NCBI GenBank assembly: GCA_046758085.1
Contig: JBHHZP010000163.1
Coordinates: forward strand, 1 to 7,618
Source of the DNA: VRUB01 sp046758085
GTDB taxonomy: Bacteria; Pseudomonadota; Gammaproteobacteria; Acidiferrobacterales; SPGG2
Length of the DNA stretch: 7,618 nucleotides
Reading direction: 5' to 3'
The notes beneath the pieces are model-generated. The model did not search any database and was not told the DNA's origin. It was given only the letters and a program-made list of their open reading frames with translations. Below, in pieces: positions 1 to 6,784 of the stretch. The translations under genes and the position numbers were made by a program. The stretch's first letter is position 1; the number at the start of each line of letters is the position of its first letter.

Positions 1-8
1 AGGGCGAA

Positions 9-83
9 GGCCAGGGATGGCCTGAGTCAAAGGAACCCGTCGTACGGGGGCGGAACCGCGTTAATATTATCGCCGGTAGGCGA
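9..83 (+). other. three short inverted repeats upstream of the small membrane protein gene
   Basis: Three perfect 5-bp stems follow one another: GGCCA/TGGCC at 9-13/18-22, CCCGT/ACGGG at 36-40/44-48, and TCGCC/GGCGA at 70-74/79-83, with loops of 3-4 bases. An A+T-rich patch (TTAATATTAT, 61-70) lies before the third. No protein-like reading frame or known RNA family was recognised in bases 1-87. They could be the 3' part of an element that starts outside the window, or leader structure for the gene at 114. Stems this short also arise by chance, so no function is assigned. Confidence 0.3.
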
Positions 84-87
84 CACA

Positions 88-117
88 ATGAAAACACTTA
101 TGGAGATCGAAATATGA
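88..117 (+). CDS. possible 9-codon leader ORF overlapping the next start codon
   Basis: ATG at 88 opens a 9-codon frame (MKTLMEIEI) that ends at TGA 115-117. That stop overlaps the ATG of the next gene (114-116) in the ATGA arrangement typical of translational coupling. A weak Shine-Dalgarno-like AGG (78-80) lies 7 bases before the ATG and sits partly inside the hairpin at 70-83. The downstream gene has its own good Shine-Dalgarno GGAG (102-105), so coupling is not needed for its expression. The peptide resembles nothing known to me and the ORF may be fortuitous. Confidence 0.2.
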   Translation: MKTLMEIEI

Positions 118-485
118 TAATTGAAAAAGTAGCAGCGGTTTTTTTTCTGATCTTGGGTCTGTCGTATCTGTTCAATGCGAGAGTCTGGGCGGAATTCGCA
201 AAGTCTTTATTGAGCGAGCCGCAGAGAATGTTACCGGTTCTTTGGATCACCTTGCCCATCGGGCTCATCATTATCTTTGCGCACAACATCTGGGGCGGAT
301 GGCCCATAATTGTCACGCTCATCGGCTGGGCTCTCACTATCAAGAGTGCGTTTTATCTGTTGTTCCCGCAGGTCGTGAAAGTGTTTTCCGGTTTGTCGGA
401 CGAAGCGTTGCGGCGAAATTTGATGGGGGGTGGGATATTCATGACCGTGCTCGGCGTCCTGCTCGTATTTCGCTACGTGATTTGA
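114..485 (+). CDS. small four-helix integral membrane protein, function unknown
   Basis: This 123-residue protein is not one I can name. Four hydrophobic segments are visible at about residues 5-22, 39-57, 64-84 and 104-121, joined by short charged loops (around 21-38 and 85-103), so it should be a polytopic inner-membrane protein. The loop between helices 2 and 3 carries an HNIWGGWP motif, followed by IVTLIGW at the start of helix 3. This pattern seems to recur in small uncharacterised bacterial membrane proteins, but no function follows from it. The ATG at 114 is supported by GGAG at 102-105 with an 8-base spacer. The gene is noticeably more A+T-rich than its neighbours, and a run of eight T (139-146) covers codons 9-11. 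It is the only plus-strand gene here and converges on the RND permease gene. Confidence 0.75.
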   Translation: MIIEKVAAVFFLILGLSYLFNARVWAEFAKSLLSEPQRMLPVLWITLPIGLIIIFAHNIWGGWPIIVTLIGWALTIKSAFYLLFPQVVKVFSGLSDEALRRNLMGGGIFMTVLGVLLVFRYVI

Positions 486-555
486 TGCGACCAATCTCCC
501 CAACGATCGCTAGCGGGCCGCGCTGACGTTGCGCTATTGGGATCAGGCCGCCTTG

Positions 556-579
556 GGCCACGTGAACAGTGTGGCCTTT
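556..579 (+). terminator. weak hairpin between the convergent genes, possible terminator
   Basis: GGCCAC (556-561) and GTGGCC (571-576) form a perfect 6-bp stem around a 9-base loop, followed on the plus strand by TTTC. It lies about 70 bases after the stop of the small membrane protein gene and about 23 bases beyond the stop of the permease gene on the other strand. The T-run is only three bases on the plus side, and none follows the stem on the minus side. It is therefore a weak candidate for a shared terminator between two converging transcripts. Nothing else of note is seen in 486-599. Confidence 0.3.
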
Positions 580-599
580 CTCGAACAGCAAAAGCAATT

Positions 600-3500
600 T
601 CACTTGCCCGACTGCGCTGCCGAACTAGTTGCTGGCTTTCCTTCTCGCTCCGTCGACGTGGCCCCAAGCTCACCGAGTCGTTGCATGACGACGTAGAACA
701 CCGGCGTAAAGATCAGTGACATCACCGTGGCAGCAATCATTCCACCCACCACCGCCGTACCGATGGCCTGACGGCTCGCTGCCCCGGCGCCAGCGGCGAT
801 CACCAGAGGCATAAATCCGGCAATCGAGGAGATCGCCGTCATTAAGATGGGGCGAAACCGCAGCTTTGCCGCGGTAGTGGCCGCCTCCAGAATGCCTTTG
901 CCCTGTGCCCGTTGCTCGCGCGCGAACTCGACGATCAAGATGGCATTCTTGCTCGCCAGCCCGATGAGCAGCACGATGCCGATCTGGGTATACACGTTGT
1001 TGTCGAACTCTCGCATTATCAATGCGATCACGGTGCCGAGCACCGCCAGCGGCACGACCAGGATCACCGCGGCCGGGGCGGTCCAGCTCTCGTATTGCGC
1101 CGCGAGCACCAGAAACACCAGCACGATCGCCAGCGCGAAGATCAGGATGGCCTCCGAGCCCACCTTCTTTTCCTGGTAGGACATGCCGGTCCACTCATAT
1201 CCCATCGACGCCGGCAGCTTCGCGCCGGCCATCTGCTCCATCAGCGCGAGCGCCTGCCCGGAGCTGAAGCCGGGGGCGGCCTCGCCGGTGATTGACGCCG
1301 CCGGGAACAGGTTGTAGCGCAGGATCGTCTGTGGCCCCAGGCTGCGCTCCACTTTCACGAGGGTACCGATGGGCACCATGCGACCCTGGGCGTCGCGCAC
1401 GTCGAGCCGGCGGATATCCTCCGGCTCGAGGCGGAATTGATGGTCCGCCTGCGCCTTGACCTGCCAGGTGCGGCCGAACTTGTTGAAGTCGTTGACGTAA
1501 ACCGAGCCCAGGTAGGTCTGCAGTGTGCCGAAGACCTCGTTCAGGGACACCCCCAGCTTCTTGGCTTTGGTGCGGTCGACCTCGGCGAAGAGCTGCGGCA
1601 CGTTCGCACGGAAGGTCGTGTTCAGATTGGTGAGACCGGACTGCGTGTTACCGTCGGCAATGATTTCCCGGGTCATCTGCTCGAGCTCCTGCAAGCCAAC
1701 GCCGCCGCGGTCCTGAAGTTGCATTTGGAAGCCGCCGGCCACACCGAGGCCCGAGATAGCCGGTGGCGGGAACGCAAACACGATCGCCTCCTCGATGCCG
1801 CGAAACTCGGCCATCAAGTGCCCGAGAATCGCCTCCTGGCTCAGGCTCGGATCCGTGCGCTCATCCCACGGATCGAAGGTGATGAACACCGTGGCCGCAT
1901 TGGAGGCGTTGGTGCCGTCGATTATTGAGTAGCCGCCAAGGGTGACCCAGTCCCGCACGCCGGGTGTTTCCTTGAGAATGCCGTCGATGCGCTTGAGCAC
2001 CTGCTGGGTGCGCTCCAGCGAGGCCGCGTCGGGTAACTGTATGCTCGCCAGCACATAACCCTGGTCCTCGATAGGCAGGAAGCCGGTGGGCACCTTGCCG
2101 AACTGCCAGCCTGTGATGCCCAAAAGGCCAACAAAGAGCAGCATCACGATTGCGGTACGGCGCACCAGCGGCTTCACGATTGCCATGTAACCGCCTTCGA
2201 ATTTAGTGAAGACCGAGTCAAAGCCGCGGAAAAAAACGTTCTTCCGTTTCTTGGGCGGTCTCAGCACGAGTGCTGCGAGCGCCGGGCTCATGGTCAGCGC
2301 GTTGATCGAGCTGAACACGGTCGCCACCGCGATCGTCAGGGCGAACTGGCGATACATTTCGCCGGTAATACCCGGAAGAAACGCCGTTGGAACGAATACC
2401 GCCAGCAACACCAGTGTGGTCGCCACCACCGGCCCCGATACCTCGCTCATGGCCTTGATGGCCGCCTGCCTCGCACTGAGGCCTTTTTCTATGTGCGTCA
2501 CCGTGGCTTCCACGACGACGATGGCGTCGTCCACCACCACACCGATGGCCAGCACCAAGCCGAAAAGCGTGAGCATATTAAGCGAGAAACCGAGCATTCC
2601 CATCACCGCGAAGGTGCCGATTAACGACACCGGGATCGCCACCGCCGGGATCAGCGTGGCGCGCCAGTCCTGCAGAAAGATAAACAGCACAGCGAATACC
2701 AGGGTAGCGGCCTGGAACAGCGTAACGAACACCTCCTTGATCGACTCGCTGACGAAGATTGTCGTGTCGTAGGGGATCCGGTGCTCCATGCCTTCGGGGA
2801 AGAACTTGCTGAGGTCATCCAGGGCCGCGCGCACTTGGTTTGCGACGTCAAGAGCATTGGCACCCGGCAACTGGTATACGCCGATGCTCGCCGACGGCGC
2901 GCCGCTGATGGCCGATGTGATGTCGTACGTCTTACCGCCGAGGTCCACGCGAGCGACGTCCCTGATACGCGTGATGCGGCCGCCTTCGCCGGTTTTAACG
3001 ATGATCTGCTCGAACTGCTCGATATCGCTCAGGCGCCCGAGGACATTGACTGGGTACTGAAAGCTTTGTCCCTTGGGGGTCGGTGGCTGCCCGATCTGAC
3101 CCGCGGCCACTTGCACGTTCTGTTCCCGGATTGCGTCGACGACGTCCTGTGTCGTCAGGCGGCGTGACTTGAGCTGGCGCGGGTCGAGCCAGATGCGCAT
3201 GCTGTAGTCACTGGCAGGGAAGATGACGACCTCACCCACGCCGGGGATGCGTGCCAGCACATCCTTGATGCGGAGCGTGGCGTAGTTGGACAGGAAAAGC
3301 TCGTCATAGCGCCCCTCAGGGGATAATAGAGAGATAAAAAGGATGATGTTCGTAGACTTCTTCTTTGTGTTAATTCCCTGGCGTTTGACCTCTTCGGGCA
3401 GGTTGGGCTCGGCGAGCTTCACGCGGTTTTGCACCAGCACCTGTGCGAAGTCCAGATCCGTGCCCACCTCGAACGATACGGTGAGCTTGTACGAACCGTC

Positions 3501-3755
3501 ACTCGCGCTGGTTGAGGACATATAGATCGAGCCCTCGACACCGTTCACCTGCTGCTCGATGGGGGCGGCGACGGTTTCGGCGACGACCTGGGCGTTGGCG
3601 CCCGGATAAGTGGCCGATACCTCGACGGTGGGCGGTGTGATCTCCGGGTACTGCGCGACCGGGAGCCCCCCCAGCGTGATGGCGCCGGCGATGACGATCA
3701 CGATCGATATGACGCTGGCGAAGATCGGGCGTTCGATAAAGAAGCGGGAAAACAT
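600..3755 (-). CDS. RND multidrug efflux permease, HAE1 family, MexF/BpeF/OqxB-like
   Basis: This is the proton-driven inner-membrane pump of a tripartite efflux system. It would take substrates from the periplasm or outer leaflet and pass them to an outer-membrane channel. The 1051 residues are full family length. An N-terminal helix (about 9-29) leads into the first periplasmic porter domain, TM2-6 span about 340-500, the second porter domain about 560-860, and TM8-12 about 868-1025. The proton-relay residues are present: the Asp pair D409/D410 in GVVVDDAIVVVE (TM4) and K936 in GLASKNAILIVEF (TM10). Segments such as AIREQNVQVAAGQIGQPP and YVNDFNKFGRTWQV match the MexF branch rather than AcrB or MexB. 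The short C-terminal tail (about 1030-1051) is polar and low in complexity. ATG at 3755 has a modest AGG 5 bases upstream. It starts 21 bases after the adaptor stop, so the two are cotranscribed. Substrates cannot be inferred. Confidence 0.95.
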   Translation of the reverse strand: MFSRFFIERPIFASVISIVIVIAGAITLGGLPVAQYPEITPPTVEVSATYPGANAQVVAETVAAPIEQQVNGVEGSIYMSSTSASDGSYKLTVSFEVGTDLDFAQVLVQNRVKLAEPNLPEEVKRQGINTKKKSTNIILFISLLSPEGRYDELFLSNYATLRIKDVLARIPGVGEVVIFPASDYSMRIWLDPRQLKSRRLTTQDVVDAIREQNVQVAAGQIGQPPTPKGQSFQYPVNVLGRLSDIEQFEQIIVKTGEGGRITRIRDVARVDLGGKTYDITSAISGAPSASIGVYQLPGANALDVANQVRAALDDLSKFFPEGMEHRIPYDTTIFVSESIKEVFVTLFQAATLVFAVLFIFLQDWRATLIPAVAIPVSLIGTFAVMGMLGFSLNMLTLFGLVLAIGVVVDDAIVVVEATVTHIEKGLSARQAAIKAMSEVSGPVVATTLVLLAVFVPTAFLPGITGEMYRQFALTIAVATVFSSINALTMSPALAALVLRPPKKRKNVFFRGFDSVFTKFEGGYMAIVKPLVRRTAIVMLLFVGLLGITGWQFGKVPTGFLPIEDQGYVLASIQLPDAASLERTQQVLKRIDGILKETPGVRDWVTLGGYSIIDGTNASNAATVFITFDPWDERTDPSLSQEAILGHLMAEFRGIEEAIVFAFPPPAISGLGVAGGFQMQLQDRGGVGLQELEQMTREIIADGNTQSGLTNLNTTFRANVPQLFAEVDRTKAKKLGVSLNEVFGTLQTYLGSVYVNDFNKFGRTWQVKAQADHQFRLEPEDIRRLDVRDAQGRMVPIGTLVKVERSLGPQTILRYNLFPAASITGEAAPGFSSGQALALMEQMAGAKLPASMGYEWTGMSYQEKKVGSEAILIFALAIVLVFLVLAAQYESWTAPAAVILVVPLAVLGTVIALIMREFDNNVYTQIGIVLLIGLASKNAILIVEFAREQRAQGKGILEAATTAAKLRFRPILMTAISSIAGFMPLVIAAGAGAASRQAIGTAVVGGMIAATVMSLIFTPVFYVVMQRLGELGATSTEREGKPATSSAAQSGK

Positions 3756-3776
3756 GGCGGCCTATTGATCCGGTTA

Positions 3777-5048
3777 TTATTGTTTCTGTTTCGGTTCCGG
3801 GGTATCAGCGCCGGATGCGGGGCTCTGCGCCTTTTCGGCTTTCGCGGCCGTGCGTAGCGCCGACGACGTGAGCGAGGCCATGTCGATCTTGTCCGGGTCT
3901 ACCTTTCCCCCGGGACGCGCACGCTGGATTCCATTGACCACGACCCAGTCTTCGCTGCGCAACCCCTCCTCGATGACGCGCAATCCATCAATAAGCTGTC
4001 CGAGCCGGACGTTATGCTTCTCGACCACGTTCTCGCTGTTCACGATTAATAAATATCGCCCGCTTTGATCGGCGTTGATGGCACGGTCCGTGACCAAGGG
4101 CATGTCCGGGCGTTTCGCAATGGGCAGACGAACGCGTGCAAAAAGCCCCGGTATGAGCGCATACGGCACTTCTGCATTATTGAACACGGCACGCAGCTGT
4201 ATTGTGCCTGTGTCCGGGTCCACTCCGGACTCCGCGAAATCAAGCACGCCCTCGTGTGGATAGCCCTCCTCATCTGCGAGACCAAGATAAACATGTATGT
4301 CTGCCTTTCGTATAGTTGCCTGTCGCTTTCGGTTCTTGGCAACGCGAAGCCCTCTTTTCTTGACTTCTGCGCGATACATCGCCTGGACGCGCAGCAGGTC
4401 GCGCTCGTTGAGATTGAAGTAGACGTACATCGGGTCGTAATCTGTGACCTCGGTCAACACCGTCGCCTCCCCCTGGCCGACCAGGTTCCCGATATCGACC
4501 CTGTTTCTCCCCACCCGCCCGTTGGTAGGGGTTTTCACCCGCGTGTAGCCGAGATTCAGCTGTGCACGCGCGATATTGGCGTTCGCGCGTTCGATGGCGG
4601 CACGGGCCAGCGCTTGCTCTCCGCGCCATTTCACAACCTCTACATCGGACCCCGCTTGCTGCTTGAATAGCGTCTGCGCGCGAGCGAACTCTTTTTGTGC
4701 GCGTTCTAATTTTGCCTGCGCACTGGCCAGCTCGGCTCGCGCCGCCTGAAGGTCGGCCTTGTACTCCTTGGGGTCGATAACGAATAGTAGGGCGCCTTCC
4801 TTGACGTCGGTGCCCGGCTGGAAATGCATGCTTTCGAGTACGCCAGACACGCGTGCACGGACCTCCACCCGCTCCGAGGCTACCGTCGTTCCCGTAAACT
4901 CGAGATAGTCGGTTACCTCCCGGACCAGCGGCTTCGCAACCGTCACCTTGGGGGGTGGTGGCTCGACATAGGTGTTCGCCTGCTCGCAGCCTGCCAGGAG
5001 CGAGGCAAGGACGATGCCGCTTACTCGCAGGATAATTTCGTTTCGCAT
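3777..5048 (-). CDS. RND efflux periplasmic adaptor lipoprotein (membrane fusion protein), MexE/OqxA-like
   Basis: This adaptor links the RND permease encoded just downstream to an outer-membrane channel. The protein starts with a lipoprotein signal, the lipobox LLAGC ending at Cys21, so it should be lipid-anchored in the periplasm. Its regions are: first lipoyl half about 58-93, alpha-helical hairpin rich in Ala/Glu/Arg heptads about 95-165, second lipoyl half about 168-200, beta-barrel about 205-310 (including YLGLADEEGYPHEG and GVDPDTGTIQLRA), membrane-proximal domain about 315-385, and an Ala/Lys/Pro-rich tail 388-423. The motif order matches MexE. ATG at 5048 is preferred over an in-frame GTG at 5084: it gives a clean signal peptide and has AGGA 9 bases upstream, whereas the GTG has no ribosome site. 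An unusually basic stretch (about 224-248, 11 Lys/Arg) lies in the beta-barrel. Confidence 0.93.
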   Translation of the reverse strand: MRNEIILRVSGIVLASLLAGCEQANTYVEPPPPKVTVAKPLVREVTDYLEFTGTTVASERVEVRARVSGVLESMHFQPGTDVKEGALLFVIDPKEYKADLQAARAELASAQAKLERAQKEFARAQTLFKQQAGSDVEVVKWRGEQALARAAIERANANIARAQLNLGYTRVKTPTNGRVGRNRVDIGNLVGQGEATVLTEVTDYDPMYVYFNLNERDLLRVQAMYRAEVKKRGLRVAKNRKRQATIRKADIHVYLGLADEEGYPHEGVLDFAESGVDPDTGTIQLRAVFNNAEVPYALIPGLFARVRLPIAKRPDMPLVTDRAINADQSGRYLLIVNSENVVEKHNVRLGQLIDGLRVIEEGLRSEDWVVVNGIQRARPGGKVDPDKIDMASLTSSALRTAAKAEKAQSPASGADTPEPKQKQ

Positions 5049-5087
5049 CTCGGTGATTCCTGATTGAAAAAGCCCTGGATCCACGAG

Positions 5088-5113
5088 GCACGCGCCTGGC
5101 CATGCCAGTGTGC
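5088..5113 (-). other. stem-loop in the predicted leader of the pump operon
   Basis: CTGGC (5096-5100) and GCCAG (5104-5108) pair around CAT, and GCAC (5088-5091) pairs with GTGC (5110-5113) to extend the stem across an internal loop. If transcription starts about 7 bases after the -10 box, near 5117, this hairpin would form at the very 5' end of the pump mRNA. A structure there could affect stability or translation. This role is inferred. Confidence 0.35.
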
Positions 5114-5122
5114 AAAGGTCGC

Positions 5123-5136
5123 AATACTAAGGTATT
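5123..5136. promoter_or_regulatory. small dyad over the pump promoter -10, possible operator
   Basis: AATAC (5123-5127) and GTATT (5132-5136) form a perfect 5-bp inverted repeat with a 4-base centre, covering the predicted -10 hexamer at 5124-5129. Position on the core promoter is what a repressor operator would show. The half-sites are short and A+T-rich, and no regulator gene is in the window, so the assignment is tentative. Confidence 0.35.
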
Positions 5137-5152
5137 CACGCCCCAGTGTCAT
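5124..5152 (-). promoter_or_regulatory. sigma-70-like promoter for the adaptor-permease operon
   Basis: Read on the minus strand, ATGACA (5147-5152, five of six matches to TTGACA) is followed after exactly 17 bases by TAGTAT (5124-5129, four of six matches to TATAAT). The predicted start near 5117 would give a leader of about 70 bases before the adaptor ATG at 5048. The location between the patatin stop and the adaptor start fits a dedicated operon promoter. It was found by eye and not scored. Confidence 0.55.
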
Positions 5153-5238
5153 CGGGTTCGGGCGCAAAACCTTTTTGGATTCGGGGTTTTACGGATTTGG
5201 CTTTGATCGAGGCACGCAATGACGGGGTCGCCCGATGT

Positions 5239-5275
5239 GGCAGCGACTGCCTCGGAGCGGTGCACCGTTCGGTGC
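5239..5275. repeat. two inverted repeats just after the patatin gene
   Basis: GGCAG-CGA-CTGCC (5239-5251) and GCACCG-TT-CGGTGC (5262-5275) lie 40-80 bases beyond the patatin stop. The second overlaps the palindrome CGGTGCACCG (5258-5267). Neither is followed by a T-run on the minus strand, so they are not classic intrinsic terminators. They could protect the mRNA 3' end, aid factor-dependent termination or bind a protein. The remainder of the gap 5049-5316 holds the promoter and leader elements listed separately and no gene that I can support. Confidence 0.4.
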
Positions 5276-5316
5276 CCTATTACCGTGACATTTCGGGAGG
5301 GTGTGCCGCCCCGACG

Positions 5317-6615
5317 CTACGGCGCAATAACGCCGGGGGGCGAGTCTTTCCAAGGATAGCCCGCTTTAGCCATCCGATAACCCAGATCGAAGAGCTTGCC
5401 CATGTACTCACGGTCGAACATCTCTTTGGATTCCTCGTCGAACTCGTCCGGGATGTAGGCCAGGTGATAGTCCACCCGATCGCGCCGGGCACCGACGTAA
5501 ATGCGGAACATATCGCCGATGCCTTGCGTGCGGATGAGCGCGGCGATGGAGCGCCCGGCGATCGGCCGCAGGCGGCGCTTGACCGCCTTCCACGTGGGAT
5601 CCAGCTTTGCGTTGCGGATCAGGTACACGCTCGGACGACCCTTCGCATCGAGATGCTCCACAACGCGGCGCCAGTCCAGGCCAAGCGGGTAAAGAAAGAC
5701 CTGAGAGGTCACGCCCCCGTCTACATGCAACTCATCGTAGCGCTGCCCCTTGGCCTCGACCTCGATTATCACGGGCGGGAAGGCGACGGGGATTGAGGCC
5801 GAGGCCAGTATGATGTCTTGTACGAGCTCCAAGGCGTTGGGGATATGGCTGGCGGCGATGCGCCCGATGTTCCACATAACCGGCCTGTCGGCATCCAGGT
5901 TGGTGGTCCCGATATACAGTAGACGTCCCTTGCGAAACTCGGTCGCGATCTCCTCCAGTACGTTTTGATCTACGTGCTTGGTGATCAATGCCTTCAAGGG
6001 CGCGCTGCTGGCGGCAGCATCGCTCCCCAGGGCCTTCAAAAAATTTCGTTTTTTGAGCAGGTCCTTAGTTGAATATTTGGTATAGAAATCCTTGAGATCA
6101 GCGTCGTACTCGGACCCGAGAAACGCGAACGGCGCCATCAGCGCCCCGGTGCTAACGCCCGTCACCAGGGTGAATTCGGGGCGGGTTCCGGCCTCGGTCC
6201 AGCCGACTAGCAGGCCGGCGCCAAAGGCCCCGTTCTTGCCGCCGCCGGAGAGCGCCAGGTAGTTGTGCTTGCGGCCTATGATGGCGGGATAGCGGGCTTG
6301 CAGATGGGTCTTCGATTCGGCAAACCACTCTTTCATGTACGGCGGCGTCTCGTCGCCCCAGAATCGAGCCCTGGGGATTCCCGGCACCTCGGCGATGGCG
6401 CTGTAGATTGCCGGCACGGGATTGCGCTCCGACATGCCGGCACAGCCCTGCACGAAAAGAACCAACGCCGCCAATGCGAGCAGGGGCGCCGATGTGCTCG
6501 CACGACGCCCCCGCTCCGCGCTCCAGCCATCAGACAGTTGTCGTGGTCCCGGCCTCGCGTACGTAGCGATGGCCGCGCATCTCCGGCTTATTAGGCCTCG
6601 GGCTCCAGCAAGCAT
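5317..6615 (-). CDS. patatin-like phospholipase, predicted lipoprotein
   Basis: This is a patatin-family serine acyl hydrolase expected to cleave acyl chains from phospholipids. From the chosen start (432 residues) the catalytic fold runs from about residue 117 to 310. It contains the glycine-rich oxyanion motif SGGGKNGAFGAG (about 123-134), the nucleophile elbow GVSTG with Ser155, and the DGG motif with Asp299, completing the Ser-Asp dyad. A hydrophobic stretch ending LVLFVQGC, with Cys58 as lipid site, suggests a lipoprotein. The stretch before it is unusually long (about 40 residues) and Arg-rich. ATG at 6615 is chosen because GGGAGGA (6625-6631) lies 9 bases upstream. In-frame alternatives are ATG at 6633 and 6663 and TTG at 6717, with poorer ribosome sites. 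After the patatin core a further ~120 residues lack a motif I recognise. Substrate and side of the membrane are not shown by the sequence. Confidence 0.88.
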   Translation of the reverse strand: MLAGARGLISRRCAAIATYARPGPRQLSDGWSAERGRRASTSAPLLALAALVLFVQGCAGMSERNPVPAIYSAIAEVPGIPRARFWGDETPPYMKEWFAESKTHLQARYPAIIGRKHNYLALSGGGKNGAFGAGLLVGWTEAGTRPEFTLVTGVSTGALMAPFAFLGSEYDADLKDFYTKYSTKDLLKKRNFLKALGSDAAASSAPLKALITKHVDQNVLEEIATEFRKGRLLYIGTTNLDADRPVMWNIGRIAASHIPNALELVQDIILASASIPVAFPPVIIEVEAKGQRYDELHVDGGVTSQVFLYPLGLDWRRVVEHLDAKGRPSVYLIRNAKLDPTWKAVKRRLRPIAGRSIAALIRTQGIGDMFRIYVGARRDRVDYHLAYIPDEFDEESKEMFDREYMGKLFDLGYRMAKAGYPWKDSPPGVIAP

Positions 6616-6784
6616 AATTTTTCGTCCTCCCATCGGTGGTCGAGTTTTCAAATCCTCCGGCATGCACCCCCCAACAGTGATTCCTTTACCACAGCCGTGG
6701 GTCTGACCGCAAGGCAATGACGCGAGCGTTCTTGCGAATCGGGGCTACTAGCGCAGCCGCGCGCGGGCGTGTCGCTGCTCTATC
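6616..6784. other. intergenic gap between DUF481 and patatin genes
   Basis: These 169 bases contain the patatin ribosome site, a 4-bp hairpin CCAC/GTGG (6689-6700), a separated inverted repeat CGCAAG/CTTGCG (6708-6713/6731-6736) and the GC palindrome CCGCGCGCGG (6757-6766). The palindrome, about 20 bases after the DUF481 stop, lacks a T-run. No convincing promoter or terminator was found, so it is open whether the patatin gene is read through from the DUF481 gene. Confidence 0.3.

Noticed and set aside
2206..2772. 188-codon plus-strand frame antisense to the permease
   Set aside because: Composition (Ser/Thr/Ala-rich, no motif) is that of the reverse complement of a conserved transmembrane region.
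4065..4670. 201-codon plus-strand open frame inside the adaptor gene
   Set aside because: It lies wholly antisense to a well-supported adaptor; the translation is Cys/His-rich with no domain, as expected of a shadow frame.
5049..5084. Upstream GTG start for the adaptor
   Set aside because: It adds 12 residues ahead of a clean lipoprotein signal and has no Shine-Dalgarno, while the ATG at 5048 has AGGA at 9 bases.
4270..5139. 289-codon minus-strand frame overlapping the adaptor in another phase
   Set aside because: The product is Arg/Gly-rich without motifs and competes with a full-length adaptor whose domains are all in the other frame.
5146..5796. 216-codon plus-strand frame over the pump promoter gap and the patatin gene
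   Set aside because: Most of it is antisense to the conserved C-terminal half of the patatin protein, and no ribosome site or domain supports it.
6757..6766. CCGCGCGCGG palindrome as a terminator of the DUF481 gene
   Set aside because: A 10-base GC palindrome with no loop space and no following T-run is not a convincing terminator.
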